DNA of 64,000 nucleotides from Bacteroidota bacterium (GCA_026391695.1 JAPLDP010000042.1:1-64000), one strand, 5' to 3'; positions 36,944-46,395 are shown, numbered from the stretch's first letter. Numbers and translations are program-made. Notes: generated by a model not told the origin, from the letters alone.

Positions 36944-37002
36944 CATAGCGTCTAAACAATTGATATTTTTATGCTTTATTCAATAGAAAATTAAAATTCA
37001 AT

Positions 37003-39274
37003 ATACTGTTTGATATAGATCTTGTTAAGAAAGTGTACGGGTTCATGACCGGAAGAATTGAAAGTGCCCGTAAAATTCTGGGCCGACCTTTGACATTAAG
37101 TGAAAAAGTGCTGTATAGTCATTTATGGGATGGTAATGCCACCATTTCTTATCAGAAGGGGACGGATTATGTTAATTTTGCTCCTGACCTGGTAGCCATG
37201 CAGGATGCCACAGCCCAGATGGCATTACTTCAGTTCATGAATGCTGGAAGGGAAAAAACCGCAGTACCAACAACAGTCCATTGCGACCACCTCATACAGG
37301 CGTATGTGGGTGCAAAGGCTGATCTCGGTTTTGCACTTGAACAGAATAAAGAGGTGTATGATTTTCTGGAATCTGTTTCAGTAAAATATGGCATCGGTTT
37401 CTGGAAACCCGGTGCCGGCATCATCCATCAGGTCATCCTCGAGAATTATGCTTTCCCGGGTGGAATGATGACAGGTACGGATTCCCATACGGTGAATGCC
37501 GGCGGTCTGGGCATGATAGCAATTGGCGTCGGTGGCGCTGACGCTGTCGATGTTATGGCCGGTATGCCATGGGAATTGCGAATGCCTGAGCTTATCGGCG
37601 TCAAACTAACAGGAACACTCTCCGGATGGACAGCGCCCAAAGATGTCATATTAAAGGTCGCAGGTATTATTACGGTTAAAGGTGGAACCGGTTATATCCT
37701 TGAATATTTTGGCGATGGAGCTGACTCCATCTCAGCTACCGGTAAAGGTACCATATGCAACATGGGTGCAGAGATTGGCGCAACTACGTCCATTTTTGGT
37801 TATGACAATAAAATGGCTGATTATCTTGTCAGCACAGGCCGCTCCGACATTGCCAGAATGGCTGATAAAATTAAAACCTATCTCAGAGCGGATGATGATG
37901 TTTATTTGCATCCCGACAAATATTTCGACCAGATCATTGAGATCAACCTGTCGAAGCTCGAACCCCATGTCAATGGTCCTTATACTCCTGATGCGGCTTA
38001 TCCCATTTCTGAATTTGTCAACATTGTTAAAGAAAAGAAATATCCACTGAAAATTGAAGTTGGACTTATAGGTTCCTGCACAAACTCATCCTATGAAGAT
38101 CTGACCCGCGCTGCTTCAATTGCACGGCAGGCAAGTGATAAGGGACTTAAAGTAAAAACAGAATTTATCATCACACCCGGATCGGAACAAATCCGGTACA
38201 CTGCTGACGTGATGGACTGCTAAAAGCCTTTGAAGACATTGGTGGCATTGTGATGTCGAATGCCTGTGGACCTTGTATTGGCCAGTGGAAAAGACCTACC
38301 GACGATCCCGACAGGAAGAATTCGATATTGACGTCTTATAACCGGAATTTCGCCAAACGGAACGACGGCAATCCCAACACCCATAGTTTTGTGGCCTCAC
38401 CCGAAATCGTCACAGCAATGACCTTGGCAGGTGATCTGACTTTTAATCCGCTTACGGATGTTCTTGTCATGATAGAGGTGAGTCGTTCAGATTCACCCCA
38501 CCGGAAGGGTTGGAACTACCTCCTGAAGGATTCGAAGTAAATGATAATGGATATATCTCGCCAGAATCTGATAATGCCGTAAATGAAGTTATCATTCATC
38601 CGGATTCTGATCGGCTGCAAATACTTAAGCCATTCGATCCCTGGAGTGGTAACGACTTTATTGACTTGCCGCTGCTCATCAAGGTCAAAGGTAAATGCAC
38701 CACTGATCATATTTCAATGGCAGGGCCGTGGCTGCGCTTTAGAGGCCATCTTGATAAAATATCCGATAACCTGCTCATGGGAGCTGTTAATATATTTAAT
38801 AATGAAAGCAACCTTATAAAAAATCAACTGTCTGGTGTATATGAAAAAGTAAGTTCTGTGGCCCGGTATTATAAAAATCATGGAATTAGCTCAGTTGTCG
38901 TCGGCGATGACAATTATGGAGAAGGTTCATCACGCGAACATGCAGCCATGGAACCACGGCATCTTGGTGTCAATGTTGTTCTGGTGCGGTCATTTGCGCG
39001 CATCCATGAAACAAATCTTAAGAAACAGGGTGTGATTGCATTGACTTTTTCTGAAAGGAATGATTATGAAAGGATACGGGAAGATGACCGGCTCGATATT
39101 ATCGGATTGAAGGAATTTGCAGCAGCGAAATCGCTGATTGTCGTGTTACACCATTCCGATGGAACAGAAGAGCGGTTTCCTGTTAACCATTCATATAATG
39201 ACACGCAGATCGAATGGTTTAAGGCTGGCAGTGCATTGAACCTCCTTCGAAAAGAGATTAAAGGGAATAAATAA
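37003..39274 (+). pseudogene. acnA: Aconitate hydratase, interrupted by two frameshifts
   Basis: Three consecutive frames together encode one full aconitase of about 757 residues, the normal Bacteroidota length. All iron-sulfur cysteines ([17 protein letters not shown]) and the swivel-domain motif [19 protein letters not shown] remain. The first break is after GAC at 38206-38208, where one missing base turns the expected [14 protein letters not shown] into DVMDC-stop. The second is near 38468, where one missing base precedes the [20 protein letters not shown] region. At the expected start (residues [11 protein letters not shown]) the first codon is ATA at 37003; GTG 37033 or ATG 37045 would give a slightly shorter N-terminus. 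It may be a recent pseudogene or carry assembly errors. Aconitase isomerises citrate to isocitrate. Confidence 0.85.
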
Positions 39275-39312
39275 TATTCCTTCTAAAACCTCGTTATTAT
39301 GACTTATTTGGA

Positions 39313-39320
39313 TAAATTTG
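39313..39320 (+). promoter_or_regulatory. -7 promoter element of porQ
   Basis: TAAATTTG followed by C matches TAnnTTTGy, 25 bases before the GTG at 39346. Confidence 0.5.
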
Positions 39321-39345
39321 CACGACTTAGTTTAAATCGTACAGA

Positions 39346-40419
39346 GTGGATATATTGAAGAGAGTTTACTTAATCCTGGTTTTGTTTTTAATTTCCGGTA
39401 TTTGTTCTGCCCAGATCGGCGGTTCGCACACGTATGATTTTCTCAATCTAACAAATTCAGCAAGGATAGCAGGAATCGGCGATAACTACCTGGTTTCGAA
39501 AGATAATGACATGACACTTACTCTTGCCAATCCGTCACTTATCACGCCAAAGATGCATAACAGCTTTTCACTGAGTTTTGTTGATTATCCCTCTGATATC
39601 AATTATGGTTTTGCAATGTATTCGCGAACTTTTGATAAGATAGGAAGCTTCGCTGCCACGATGCAGTTCATCGATTACGGCAAATTTTTGTATGCGGATC
39701 CTACGGGTCAGACATCCGGAAATTTCAGTGTGTCGGAGTATGCGCTTAACATTGGTTGGGGCAGGCAACTAGACTCCTCCTTTTCGATTGGAGCCAACTT
39801 CAAGACAATTTACTCATCACTGGAAGCTTATACATCCCTCGGAATTGCTGTTGATGTTGCCGGCGCTTATTATAATGCGAAGTCGGATTTCACAGCTTCT
39901 TTGATGTTCAGAAATATAGGCACACAACTAACAGCCTATTATTCTGGTCATACTGAGCCTTTGCCTTTCCAGATTGATGCCGGGATATCAAAACGACTGA
40001 AATATTTGCCCTTCAGGTATTTTGTAAATTACAATCACATTGAAAAGTGGGATCTGTCGTATGATGATCCGAATAACCCTGATAATATTGATCCCTTCAC
40101 CGGCGAGCCTCAATCAAAAAGCGGCATTGCCAGATTTGGCGATAACCTGATGCGACATATCGTAATAGGAGGGGAGATCACCCCCATAAAAAGCTTAAGC
40201 TTTAGAATCGGATATAATTATCAACGGCGCCAGGAACTTAAAGTCAATGACAAAGTTGGCATGGTCGGTTTCTCCTGGGGTATCGGACTGAAAATCAATA
40301 AATATGAATTCTCCTTTGCCCGGTCGGTCTATAGTCTTGCCGGATCTCCTAATTACTTCACGTTTACATTTAATCCATCCGCTTCACTAAAAAAGAAACA
40401 ACCTGTATCCAACCAATAA
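39346..40419 (+). CDS. porQ: Type IX secretion system protein PorQ
   Basis: A 357-residue outer-membrane beta-barrel protein of the PorQ family. The signal peptide (LILVLFLISGICSAQ) leads into IGGSHTYDFLNLTNSARIAG and GDNYLVSKDNDMTLTLANPS, the family's N-terminal signature. The terminal strands include RIGYNYQRRQELKV. In Porphyromonas PorQ works with PorV/PorU/PorZ at the outer-membrane stage of type IX secretion, which implies the genome exports CTD-tagged proteins. The start is GTG 39346 or TTG 39355; the latter gives the more usual KRVYL signal opening. No other por genes are in the window. Confidence 0.85.
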   Translation: MDILKRVYLILVLFLISGICSAQIGGSHTYDFLNLTNSARIAGIGDNYLVSKDNDMTLTLANPSLITPKMHNSFSLSFVDYPSDINYGFAMYSRTFDKIGSFAATMQFIDYGKFLYADPTGQTSGNFSVSEYALNIGWGRQLDSSFSIGANFKTIYSSLEAYTSLGIAVDVAGAYYNAKSDFTASLMFRNIGTQLTAYYSGHTEPLPFQIDAGISKRLKYLPFRYFVNYNHIEKWDLSYDDPNNPDNIDPFTGEPQSKSGIARFGDNLMRHIVIGGEITPIKSLSFRIGYNYQRRQELKVNDKVGMVGFSWGIGLKINKYEFSFARSVYSLAGSPNYFTFTFNPSASLKKKQPVSNQ

Positions 40420-40490
40420 ATTGAATTTTTCACTTTTAGCTATTTCTGACATTGTCCATTTTCTTAATGCCTTTTAGTAATTTCTTTATG

Positions 40491-40498
40491 TACCTTTG
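40491..40498 (+). promoter_or_regulatory. -7 promoter element of recF
   Basis: TACCTTTG followed by TG matches TAnnTTTG, about 100 bases before the recF ATG at 40598. The long leader has no recognised structure. Confidence 0.45.
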
Positions 40499-40597
40499 TG
40501 TTATTGAAATATTTAACACAAAGATTCACAAAGTCTTGTACAACTGGACCCGGAGGATTTCTGAATTTAAATGTTTAATTAACTGACCATTGGGCTT

Positions 40598-41716
40598 ATG
40601 TATTTGCATCATCTGTCACTGAATAATTTCAAGAATTACCGGCAGCTTGAATTGGATTTCTGTGAGAAGATAAACTGTTTTGTGGGAGATAATGGCACAG
40701 GCAAGACCAATCTCCTGGATGCCATTCATTACCTTTCTTTCTGTAAGAGTTACTTTAACCTTATCGACACGCAGAATATCCGGCATGATGAACCATTTTT
40801 TGCTGTCCATGGCGACTATATTAAAAATGATGACCGCACTGAAACTATCAGCTGTATCCAGCAGCGCGCACAAAAGAAAGTATTTAAAATCAACAAAAAG
40901 CCTTACACACGTCTTGCTGATCATATTGGTTTGTTTCCACTGGTCATGGTGTCGCCGTATGACCGTGATCTGATCAATGATGGCAGCGAGATCAGAAGAA
41001 AATACATCGACAGTGTCATTTCTCAGTTTGATAAAATCTATCTTGATGATCTGATTAATTACAATAAAGCACTGCTTCAACGGAATACCCTTCTTAAGCT
41101 GTTTTATGATAGCAGGACTTTTGATAAGGCCTCACTGGAAATCTGGGATGAACAGATGATCACACTTGGTGACAAGATCTTTCAAAAGCGGAAAAAGTTT
41201 GTCACTGAATTTATTGCCATTTTTCAGGAATATTTCGAATTCATCACGAATGGAAAGGAGAAGGTAAATATATTGTATGAATCCCAACTTGATAAACAGG
41301 ATTATAAAATACTCCTCGAACAATCAATTGAAAGGGACATGGCGTTGTGCTTTACAAGTGCTGGAATTCATAAAGATGATATGATATTTATACTGGATGA
41401 TTTTCCGATAAAAAAATACGGCTCGCAGGGGCAGCAGAAATCGTTTGTCATCGCCCTTAAACTTGCGCAATTCGATTATACAAAGGATGTTAAAGGATTT
41501 AAGCCCATTCTTTTATTTGATGATATTTTTGATAAGCTGGATGAAAGCAGGGTAAAACAGATTGTCAGGTTGGTGGGAAATAATAGCTTTGGACAGGTTT
41601 TTCTTACCGATACCGACAGTGACCGCATCAGTAAAATTTTTCAGGGATTGGATATCTCTTACAGGATATTTCAGGTACTGGATGGTCAGGTGACACTTAT
41701 AAAGCAGGAAGAATGA
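40598..41716 (+). CDS. recF: DNA replication and repair protein RecF
   Basis: A 372-residue SMC-like ATPase. Walker A is GDNGTGKT (residues 30-37), the ABC signature region is YGSQGQQKSFVIALKLAQ and Walker B is PILLFDDIFDKLD. RecF with RecO and RecR loads RecA on gapped DNA. It is followed after 80 bases by the DUF721 gene, a common Bacteroidota pairing. dnaA and dnaN are not adjacent, so the usual dnaA-dnaN-recF-gyrB origin cluster is not preserved here. Confidence 0.96.
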   Translation: MYLHHLSLNNFKNYRQLELDFCEKINCFVGDNGTGKTNLLDAIHYLSFCKSYFNLIDTQNIRHDEPFFAVHGDYIKNDDRTETISCIQQRAQKKVFKINKKPYTRLADHIGLFPLVMVSPYDRDLINDGSEIRRKYIDSVISQFDKIYLDDLINYNKALLQRNTLLKLFYDSRTFDKASLEIWDEQMITLGDKIFQKRKKFVTEFIAIFQEYFEFITNGKEKVNILYESQLDKQDYKILLEQSIERDMALCFTSAGIHKDDMIFILDDFPIKKYGSQGQQKSFVIALKLAQFDYTKDVKGFKPILLFDDIFDKLDESRVKQIVRLVGNNSFGQVFLTDTDSDRISKIFQGLDISYRIFQVLDGQVTLIKQEE

Positions 41717-41796
41717 AGCAAGAAAAATGAAGAATAAAGAATGACAGGGCAAGTAACTTTGTAGAGTGAAATCACAGTGAATGTAAGAAATAAAAG

Positions 41797-42087
41797 ATGA
41801 AAGGTTCAAACCAATATACACTGAAGGAGGCCATACTGGATTTAATAAAAGCTTATGACCTATCAGGAAAACTTTCTGAGGCACGCGTTATACAGTCATG
41901 GGAAGATGTGACAGGTAGAGTCATTGGTCGCCATACTCAAAGTCTTTACATCAGGAATAAAATCCTCTACATAAAACTCGATTCTCCTGCCTTGAAAAAT
42001 GAACTTCTTTTCTCAAGGCAGAAAATTGTAGATATGCTGAATAATGCAGTGGGAGAAAAGGTGGTCGAAGATATTATTTTCAGATAA
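41797..42087 (+). CDS. DUF721 (DciA-like) protein
   Basis: A 96-residue DUF721 protein with the core SWEDVTGRVIGRHTQSLYIR and SPALKNELLFSRQKIVDMLN. The family includes DciA, the ancestral loader of the replicative helicase DnaB in bacteria lacking DnaC. It sits right after recF in the same direction, which supports a replication role. It ends 3 bases before the convergent membrane glycosyltransferase gene. Confidence 0.85.
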   Translation: MKGSNQYTLKEAILDLIKAYDLSGKLSEARVIQSWEDVTGRVIGRHTQSLYIRNKILYIKLDSPALKNELLFSRQKIVDMLNNAVGEKVVEDIIFR

Positions 42088-42090
42088 TAA

Positions 42091-43287
42091 CTACAACTCT
42101 GTATCTATCCTGAATTTTGTGAATGTCGTATCATAAATTACCTTGAGCCATATCAGTATACAAGGTACTGCCTTTATTACATACGGCTCGATAAATTCAT
42201 TCCGGATTATTCGTGGAAACAAATCTGTTGGGGAAAGAGAAGTGAAAATGAAAGCTGCTATCAGCAAAATAAGATTTTCAACTTTCATGGCCTGCGAAAA
42301 GCACCAGATGGCCACACCACTTATGGCAATGATAAAAGTGGGTGATTCCGCTTTGTGATTAAAAATAACAATCCATAACAATATTGAAGCTAAAATAAAT
42401 AATCTGTATTGGACATTCCGGTATTGCTTTACTCGAAAAAGTGGAATAATGAAAAGTACAACACTAATCAGTAAGACGAATAGCTTGGAAGGATGAATTC
42501 CAAACCATGTTTGTATCCATCCAAAAACCGACAAGCCGGTTGATCCCGAATGGTCAGATGATAATAAAGTCAACCAACTGCTGTAAAGTATTTTAAGTTG
42601 TGCCAGATCGACAACGAGCAATGGAAGGAAAAATAAAATCACGATCCAGAGAATCGAATATCCGGCAAGTTTTAACTTTTTCGGATAAAATAACAATAAA
42701 ACAAATGCTAGTAATCCAAAAGGTTTTATAAAGAGGGAGAGCGCAATAAGGAATGTTCCAAGGAGTTTTTTATCTTTCTCAAGTAGACTAAATGCAAGAA
42801 TAATCAGTCCGGCAATCAGCCCGTTACTCTGCTGATTTTGCATGTTGGTAAATAATTCTATCAGGATAAACCAGAGGATGTACCCGATTTTGTTGGATTT
42901 AATTTGTGGCAATGAGGCAATAGCAGCAAACAGGATTGCTGCATTGAGCAGATTCCAAAGCGGTAAACCAATCCAAACTGGGAATATTGCAAAAATTCCG
43001 AATAATAAAGGAAATGTGGGACTGTATTTAAATAAATCCCAATGTTCTGAAAAATAGATACAATAAAGGTCTTTATGTTCGACCAGGTGAAAAAAAGATT
43101 GCTGGAAAATAATATAATTATTGTAAAAAGTATACTCCTGTCCGTTGTTGAAAATTTTATTGCCCAGAATCAGTGATTGAATGCTGGCAATAGCAGCAAA
43201 CAGGATATAAATGAAAAAGATAAACTTATAATTTAACAGGAGTGATTTTAGTTTCAGGTTCATTACGGGATTCTTCAAAGAATGCAT
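42091..43287 (-). CDS. Polytopic GT87-like (DUF2029) glycosyltransferase
   Basis: A 398-residue membrane protein with about ten helices. The first periplasmic loop carries the HWDLFKYSPTFPLLFG segment, and LPLWNLLNAAILFAAIASLP follows, typical of GT87/DUF2029 polyprenol-phosphate mannosyltransferases. Such enzymes transfer mannose or another sugar from a lipid-linked donor in envelope glycan synthesis. Acceptor and sugar are unknown. It lies 56 bases after the FAH-family gene on the same strand. Assignment to GT87 is moderate. Confidence 0.65.
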   Translation of the reverse strand: MHSLKNPVMNLKLKSLLLNYKFIFFIYILFAAIASIQSLILGNKIFNNGQEYTFYNNYIIFQQSFFHLVEHKDLYCIYFSEHWDLFKYSPTFPLLFGIFAIFPVWIGLPLWNLLNAAILFAAIASLPQIKSNKIGYILWFILIELFTNMQNQQSNGLIAGLIILAFSLLEKDKKLLGTFLIALSLFIKPFGLLAFVLLLFYPKKLKLAGYSILWIVILFFLPLLVVDLAQLKILYSSWLTLLSSDHSGSTGLSVFGWIQTWFGIHPSKLFVLLISVVLFIIPLFRVKQYRNVQYRLFILASILLWIVIFNHKAESPTFIIAISGVAIWCFSQAMKVENLILLIAAFIFTSLSPTDLFPRIIRNEFIEPYVIKAVPCILIWLKVIYDTTFTKFRIDTEL

Positions 43288-43343
43288 TTCACCTGTCAGG
43301 TATTTAAAGTGATATTCACAAAAATTTTTAGACTTAATGGTTT

Positions 43344-43955
43344 CTATTTTATAAGGCAGGAGAGCATTTTCCTGTTCTGGATATATGCTTCGAGCTTGTC
43401 GCCAATTTTAACAGGGCCCACGCCTGCAGGTGTTCCGGTGTAAATGAGATCACCGGTCTTCAAAGTCATGAATTTCGAAAGATAAGCGATCAACGTGTCA
43501 ATATTGAAGATCATCTCTTTCGTATTCCCTCGCTGAACGACTTCGCCATTCATCTCTAAGTGAAAATCAATAGCATAGGGATCGTCATATTCATGTTTGC
43601 CGGTAAAGAAACTCAGTGGCGCAGCATTGTCGAATCCTTTTGCTATAGCCCATGGCAGGCCTTTTTCCTTGCAGATATTTTGTAGGTCGCGAGCTGTAAA
43701 ATCGATACCTATGCCGATTTCCTCATAATATGTATGAGCAAATGTTTCAGGTATGTTTTTACCGACTTTGCATATCTTATAAACGATTTCAACTTCGTGA
43801 TGAATTTCATGGGAAAAGTCAGGATAATAAAATGGCCGGTTGCGTAATAATAATGAAGTATCCGGTTTCAAAAAAAATACCGGTTCTTTAGGGACCGTGT
43901 GATGAAGCTCCTTCGCATGTTCAATATAATTTCTTCCAATACATATAATTTTCAT
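43344..43955 (-). CDS. Fumarylacetoacetate hydrolase-family protein
   Basis: A compact 203-residue FAH-fold protein. The metal site is visible as HHEVEIVYKI (two Glu) and the GIDFTARDLQ Asp. The helix with KGLPWAIAKGFDNAAPLS and the terminal LKTGDLIYTGTPAGVGPVK are also family hallmarks. The family includes acylpyruvases, oxaloacetate decarboxylases and 2-hydroxyhepta-dienedioate isomerases, all acting on beta-dicarbonyl acids with Mg or Mn. The short length fits acylpyruvase/oxaloacetate tautomerase types. Substrate not determined. It lies 45 bases after the exonuclease gene, so the two may be co-transcribed. Confidence 0.88.
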   Translation of the reverse strand: MKIICIGRNYIEHAKELHHTVPKEPVFFLKPDTSLLLRNRPFYYPDFSHEIHHEVEIVYKICKVGKNIPETFAHTYYEEIGIGIDFTARDLQNICKEKGLPWAIAKGFDNAAPLSFFTGKHEYDDPYAIDFHLEMNGEVVQRGNTKEMIFNIDTLIAYLSKFMTLKTGDLIYTGTPAGVGPVKIGDKLEAYIQNRKMLSCLIK

Positions 43956-43978
43956 AGTCTTCTAACCTCCCAATCTTT

Positions 43979-44014
43979 AATCGCCAAATCGACTAATCGT
44001 CTAATCCTTGATCG
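43979..44014. repeat. AATCGnCT-type 8-base tandem repeat
   Basis: Four or five imperfect copies of an AATCGACT-like octamer span the end of the exonuclease gene. The minus-strand stop TAG and last codons lie inside the repeat. It differs in unit and period from the TGATCAA heptamers elsewhere. Confidence 0.6.
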
Positions 44015-44825
44015 CATTCCCTTTATTGAATCCTCTAAGCTTGATCGATGTGATCACTTTTTTTGTGTACAGAGGAAATTCACTCTTCATCATCCAGTCA
44101 TAATACTGGGGCTCCCTTTTGAAAACATCTTCAACAGCACGACCCTTATATTTACCAAAGTTGAACACTTCGATACCTTGATCATCAAAGATAATATGTC
44201 CAACAAGGTCAGCATTTCTGTTATAGAATGAGAATTCGTGTAATGCCCCGATATCATTGATAACCGGGTAAGAGACCACACCTTTAAAGTCAACATATCC
44301 AACATCCTTATAGATATCCAGCTGAGCTTTTAGTATTTCATAGGCCGCTTGTGTGTCGGCTTCGGCATTATGAGCATGCACATGCTCCTTGCCGCAGTAT
44401 AATTTATACGCTGCCCGCAATGTTCTGGGCTCCATTTTATGAAAGATGTTCTGGACATCAACAATGCGCCGGTTTCTGATTTCAAAGTCTACACCTGCCC
44501 TGAGAAATTCTTCGGCCAGTAACGGAATGTCAAACTTTATCAGGTTGTACCCCCCCAGATCGCAATTTGCTAAAAAGCTTGCCAGCTCCCCGGCTAATTC
44601 AGAAAATGGTGGTTCATCTCTGACATCATCATCAGTTATACCGTGTATTTGGGTCGATGAAGGCGGGATTGGGATCGTGGGATTTACCCTGTGTGTCTTG
44701 ATCTTCTCCGATCCATCTACCATTAATTTAAGTATGCTGATCTCAACAATTCGGTCAGTGGAAACATTCGTTCCTGTCGTTTCCAGATCAAAAATAGCAA
44801 AGGGGCGGGTCAGATGAAGTTCCAT
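44001..44825 (-). CDS. DEDDh 3'-5' exonuclease (DNA polymerase III epsilon-like)
   Basis: A 274-residue protein. The N-terminal exonuclease domain (residues about 5-170) has all DEDDh motifs: FDLETTG (Exo I), YNLIKFDIPLL (Exo II) and HNAEADTQAAYE (Exo III). A C-terminal segment with FNFGKYKGRAVEDVFKREP resembles DUF3820, seen in other Bacteroidota epsilon-like nucleases. It may proofread replication or act in repair; the separate DnaE it would partner is not here. A promoter element is at 44920-44927. The last codons fall in an octamer tandem repeat. Confidence 0.88.
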   Translation of the reverse strand: MELHLTRPFAIFDLETTGTNVSTDRIVEISILKLMVDGSEKIKTHRVNPTIPIPPSSTQIHGITDDDVRDEPPFSELAGELASFLANCDLGGYNLIKFDIPLLAEEFLRAGVDFEIRNRRIVDVQNIFHKMEPRTLRAAYKLYCGKEHVHAHNAEADTQAAYEILKAQLDIYKDVGYVDFKGVVSYPVINDIGALHEFSFYNRNADLVGHIIFDDQGIEVFNFGKYKGRAVEDVFKREPQYYDWMMKSEFPLYTKKVITSIKLRGFNKGNAIKD

Positions 44826-44919
44826 ACAAGTTGTCTGGGAATGTTATCAGTGGCTATAAGATCACTTCAATACTCACAATTCTTTACCTGAACAATAAGT
44901 TCCGGCTTGTAATTTCAGC

Positions 44920-44927
44920 AAATATAG
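44920..44927 (-). promoter_or_regulatory. -7 promoter element of the exonuclease gene
   Basis: Minus strand TATATTTG followed by C matches TAnnTTTGy, about 95 bases before the exonuclease ATG. Confidence 0.45.
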
Positions 44928-45008
44928 ACCATTTTATAATTCAAAACAAAACGCGTAATTAGGTCTTTCAAATCTTTACTTGATGTATTCATATCAATTG
45001 AAATAAAA

Positions 45009-45083
45009 AAGCCATCCTTAACCGGGATTTTCTATAACTAGTGCAAGTAATGAGAAAGTGAAATTTCCCCGTCAGGATGGCTT
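45009..45083 (-). terminator. Long-loop terminator of the E2 gene
   Basis: AAGCCATCCT (45009-45018) and AGGATGGCTT (45074-45083) are exact complements separated by 55 bases. On the minus strand the stem is followed by a U-run (TTTTTT). The loop has an imperfect second stem of GAAA/CCCG sequences. It lies 20 bases after the E2 stop. Confidence 0.65.
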
Positions 45084-45102
45084 GTTTCTATATAAACCGG
45101 TA

Positions 45103-46380
45103 CTAAATGGTACGGTTGGTATCGAAATTCTCAAGATAATCAGCGACCTTGCGCAGATACATGCCGCCGAGCGCACCATCAACAGCCCTGTGATCATACG
45201 AAAGTGAAAGGATCATAATATGCCGGATGGCAATCATATCGCCATCCTCTGTCTCAATGACTACAGGTCTCTTTTTCACGACACCAATCCCAAGGATGGC
45301 TACCTGGGGCTGATTGATTATTGGAGTGCCGGTAAGGCTGTTAAAAGTCCCAAAATTAGTTATTGTAAACGTGCCACCCTGAATATCGTCTGGATTGAGA
45401 ATATTATTCCGTGCTTTGCCTGCAAGGTCATTAACTGACTTGGCCAATCCAAGCAAATTTTTCTGATCTGCATTTTTAATGACCGGAACAATAAGGTTGC
45501 CTGATGGCAGAGCTGTAGCCATTCCAATATGGATGTTCTTTCGTATAATGATATTATAACCGTCTACTGAAGCATTCACATCCGGGAAATCCTTCAACGC
45601 TTTGGCAGCAGCCTCAATGAAAATTGGAGTGAAAGTAAGCTTCTCGCCCTCTTTTTTGTAAAACTGGTCTTTGATTTTAGCCCTCCATTTTACCATGTTC
45701 GTAACATCAACTTCAATAAATGAGGTCACATGAGGTGAAACATGCTTTGACTGGACCATGTGGTCTGCTATCAACCTGCGCATACGGTCCATCTCGATGA
45801 TCTGATCTCCAGTGACAGCGATAGTCGTGGGTTCAGTCCCCAAAGCAGTTTCAACCGGCCTTTGGGAGCTGGGTACTTTGAGGTTAGACCGGATAGAGAC
45901 ATAGTCTAAAATGTCTTTTTTTGTCAACCTGCCCTCTTTACCACTTCCTTTCACAGCTTCAAGTTCATCCAACGGAATACTTTCCTCCTTTGCGATATTT
46001 CTCACCAGAGGTGAATAGAACCTTGTGTAGGCTGCCGATGCTGTTTTTGTGTCAGTTTTCACTGACTGGTCTTCTTGTCCTGAAGGAATTCCGTTATCCG
46101 GCTGGCTAATTGCCGCAGGTCCGGAAACGCTAGTTCCTTCTGATAATTCAATGATGGCAATGACTTTACCGACAGGTACAATATCACCTTCCTTATACAG
46201 TATTTCGAGGAGTGTGCCATCTACAGGTGAAGGAATTTCCGAATCTACTTTATCAGTGGCAATCTCAACAATGTTATCTTCTTCTTGAATCGGATCGCCC
46301 GGTTTTTTAAGCCATTTTGTTATTGTTGCTTCAATGATGCTTTCACCCAGTTTAGGCATCACTACTTCAAAACGTGACAT
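45103..46380 (-). CDS. 2-oxo acid dehydrogenase E2 (dihydrolipoamide acyltransferase)
   Basis: A 425-residue E2 component. It has one lipoyl domain (residues 1-77, lipoyl-lysine Lys44 in ATDKVDSE), a hinge, a peripheral-subunit-binding domain (SPLVRNIAKEESIPLDELEA, about 125-165) and the catalytic domain with SYDHRAVDGALGG, whose His and Asp are catalytic. The substrate could be pyruvate, 2-oxoglutarate or branched-chain oxo acids; the single lipoyl domain and sequence style resemble branched-chain or generic Bacteroidota E2. No E1 or E3 gene is adjacent, so partners must lie elsewhere. It is 15 bases downstream of the GT2 fusion gene on the same strand. Confidence 0.9.
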   Translation of the reverse strand: MSRFEVVMPKLGESIIEATITKWLKKPGDPIQEEDNIVEIATDKVDSEIPSPVDGTLLEILYKEGDIVPVGKVIAIIELSEGTSVSGPAAISQPDNGIPSGQEDQSVKTDTKTASAAYTRFYSPLVRNIAKEESIPLDELEAVKGSGKEGRLTKKDILDYVSIRSNLKVPSSQRPVETALGTEPTTIAVTGDQIIEMDRMRRLIADHMVQSKHVSPHVTSFIEVDVTNMVKWRAKIKDQFYKKEGEKLTFTPIFIEAAAKALKDFPDVNASVDGYNIIIRKNIHIGMATALPSGNLIVPVIKNADQKNLLGLAKSVNDLAGKARNNILNPDDIQGGTFTITNFGTFNSLTGTPIINQPQVAILGIGVVKKRPVVIETEDGDMIAIRHIMILSLSYDHRAVDGALGGMYLRKVADYLENFDTNRTI

Positions 46381-46395
46381 ATTGTTCTTGTTATT

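Larger units (their letters stand above)
44826..45102. other. Intergenic region between two minus-strand genes
   Basis: This 277-base gap holds the exonuclease promoter on the left and the E2 gene's terminator on the right. No open frame or RNA gene is visible apart from these. Confidence 0.6.

Noticed and set aside
37003-39274. Programmed ribosomal frameshifting in the aconitase gene
   Set aside because: Both breaks need a -1 shift, but neither GCTGACGTG nor CTTGTCATG is a slippery heptamer and no downstream stem was seen. Aconitases are not known to use recoding. Deletion or sequencing error is simpler.
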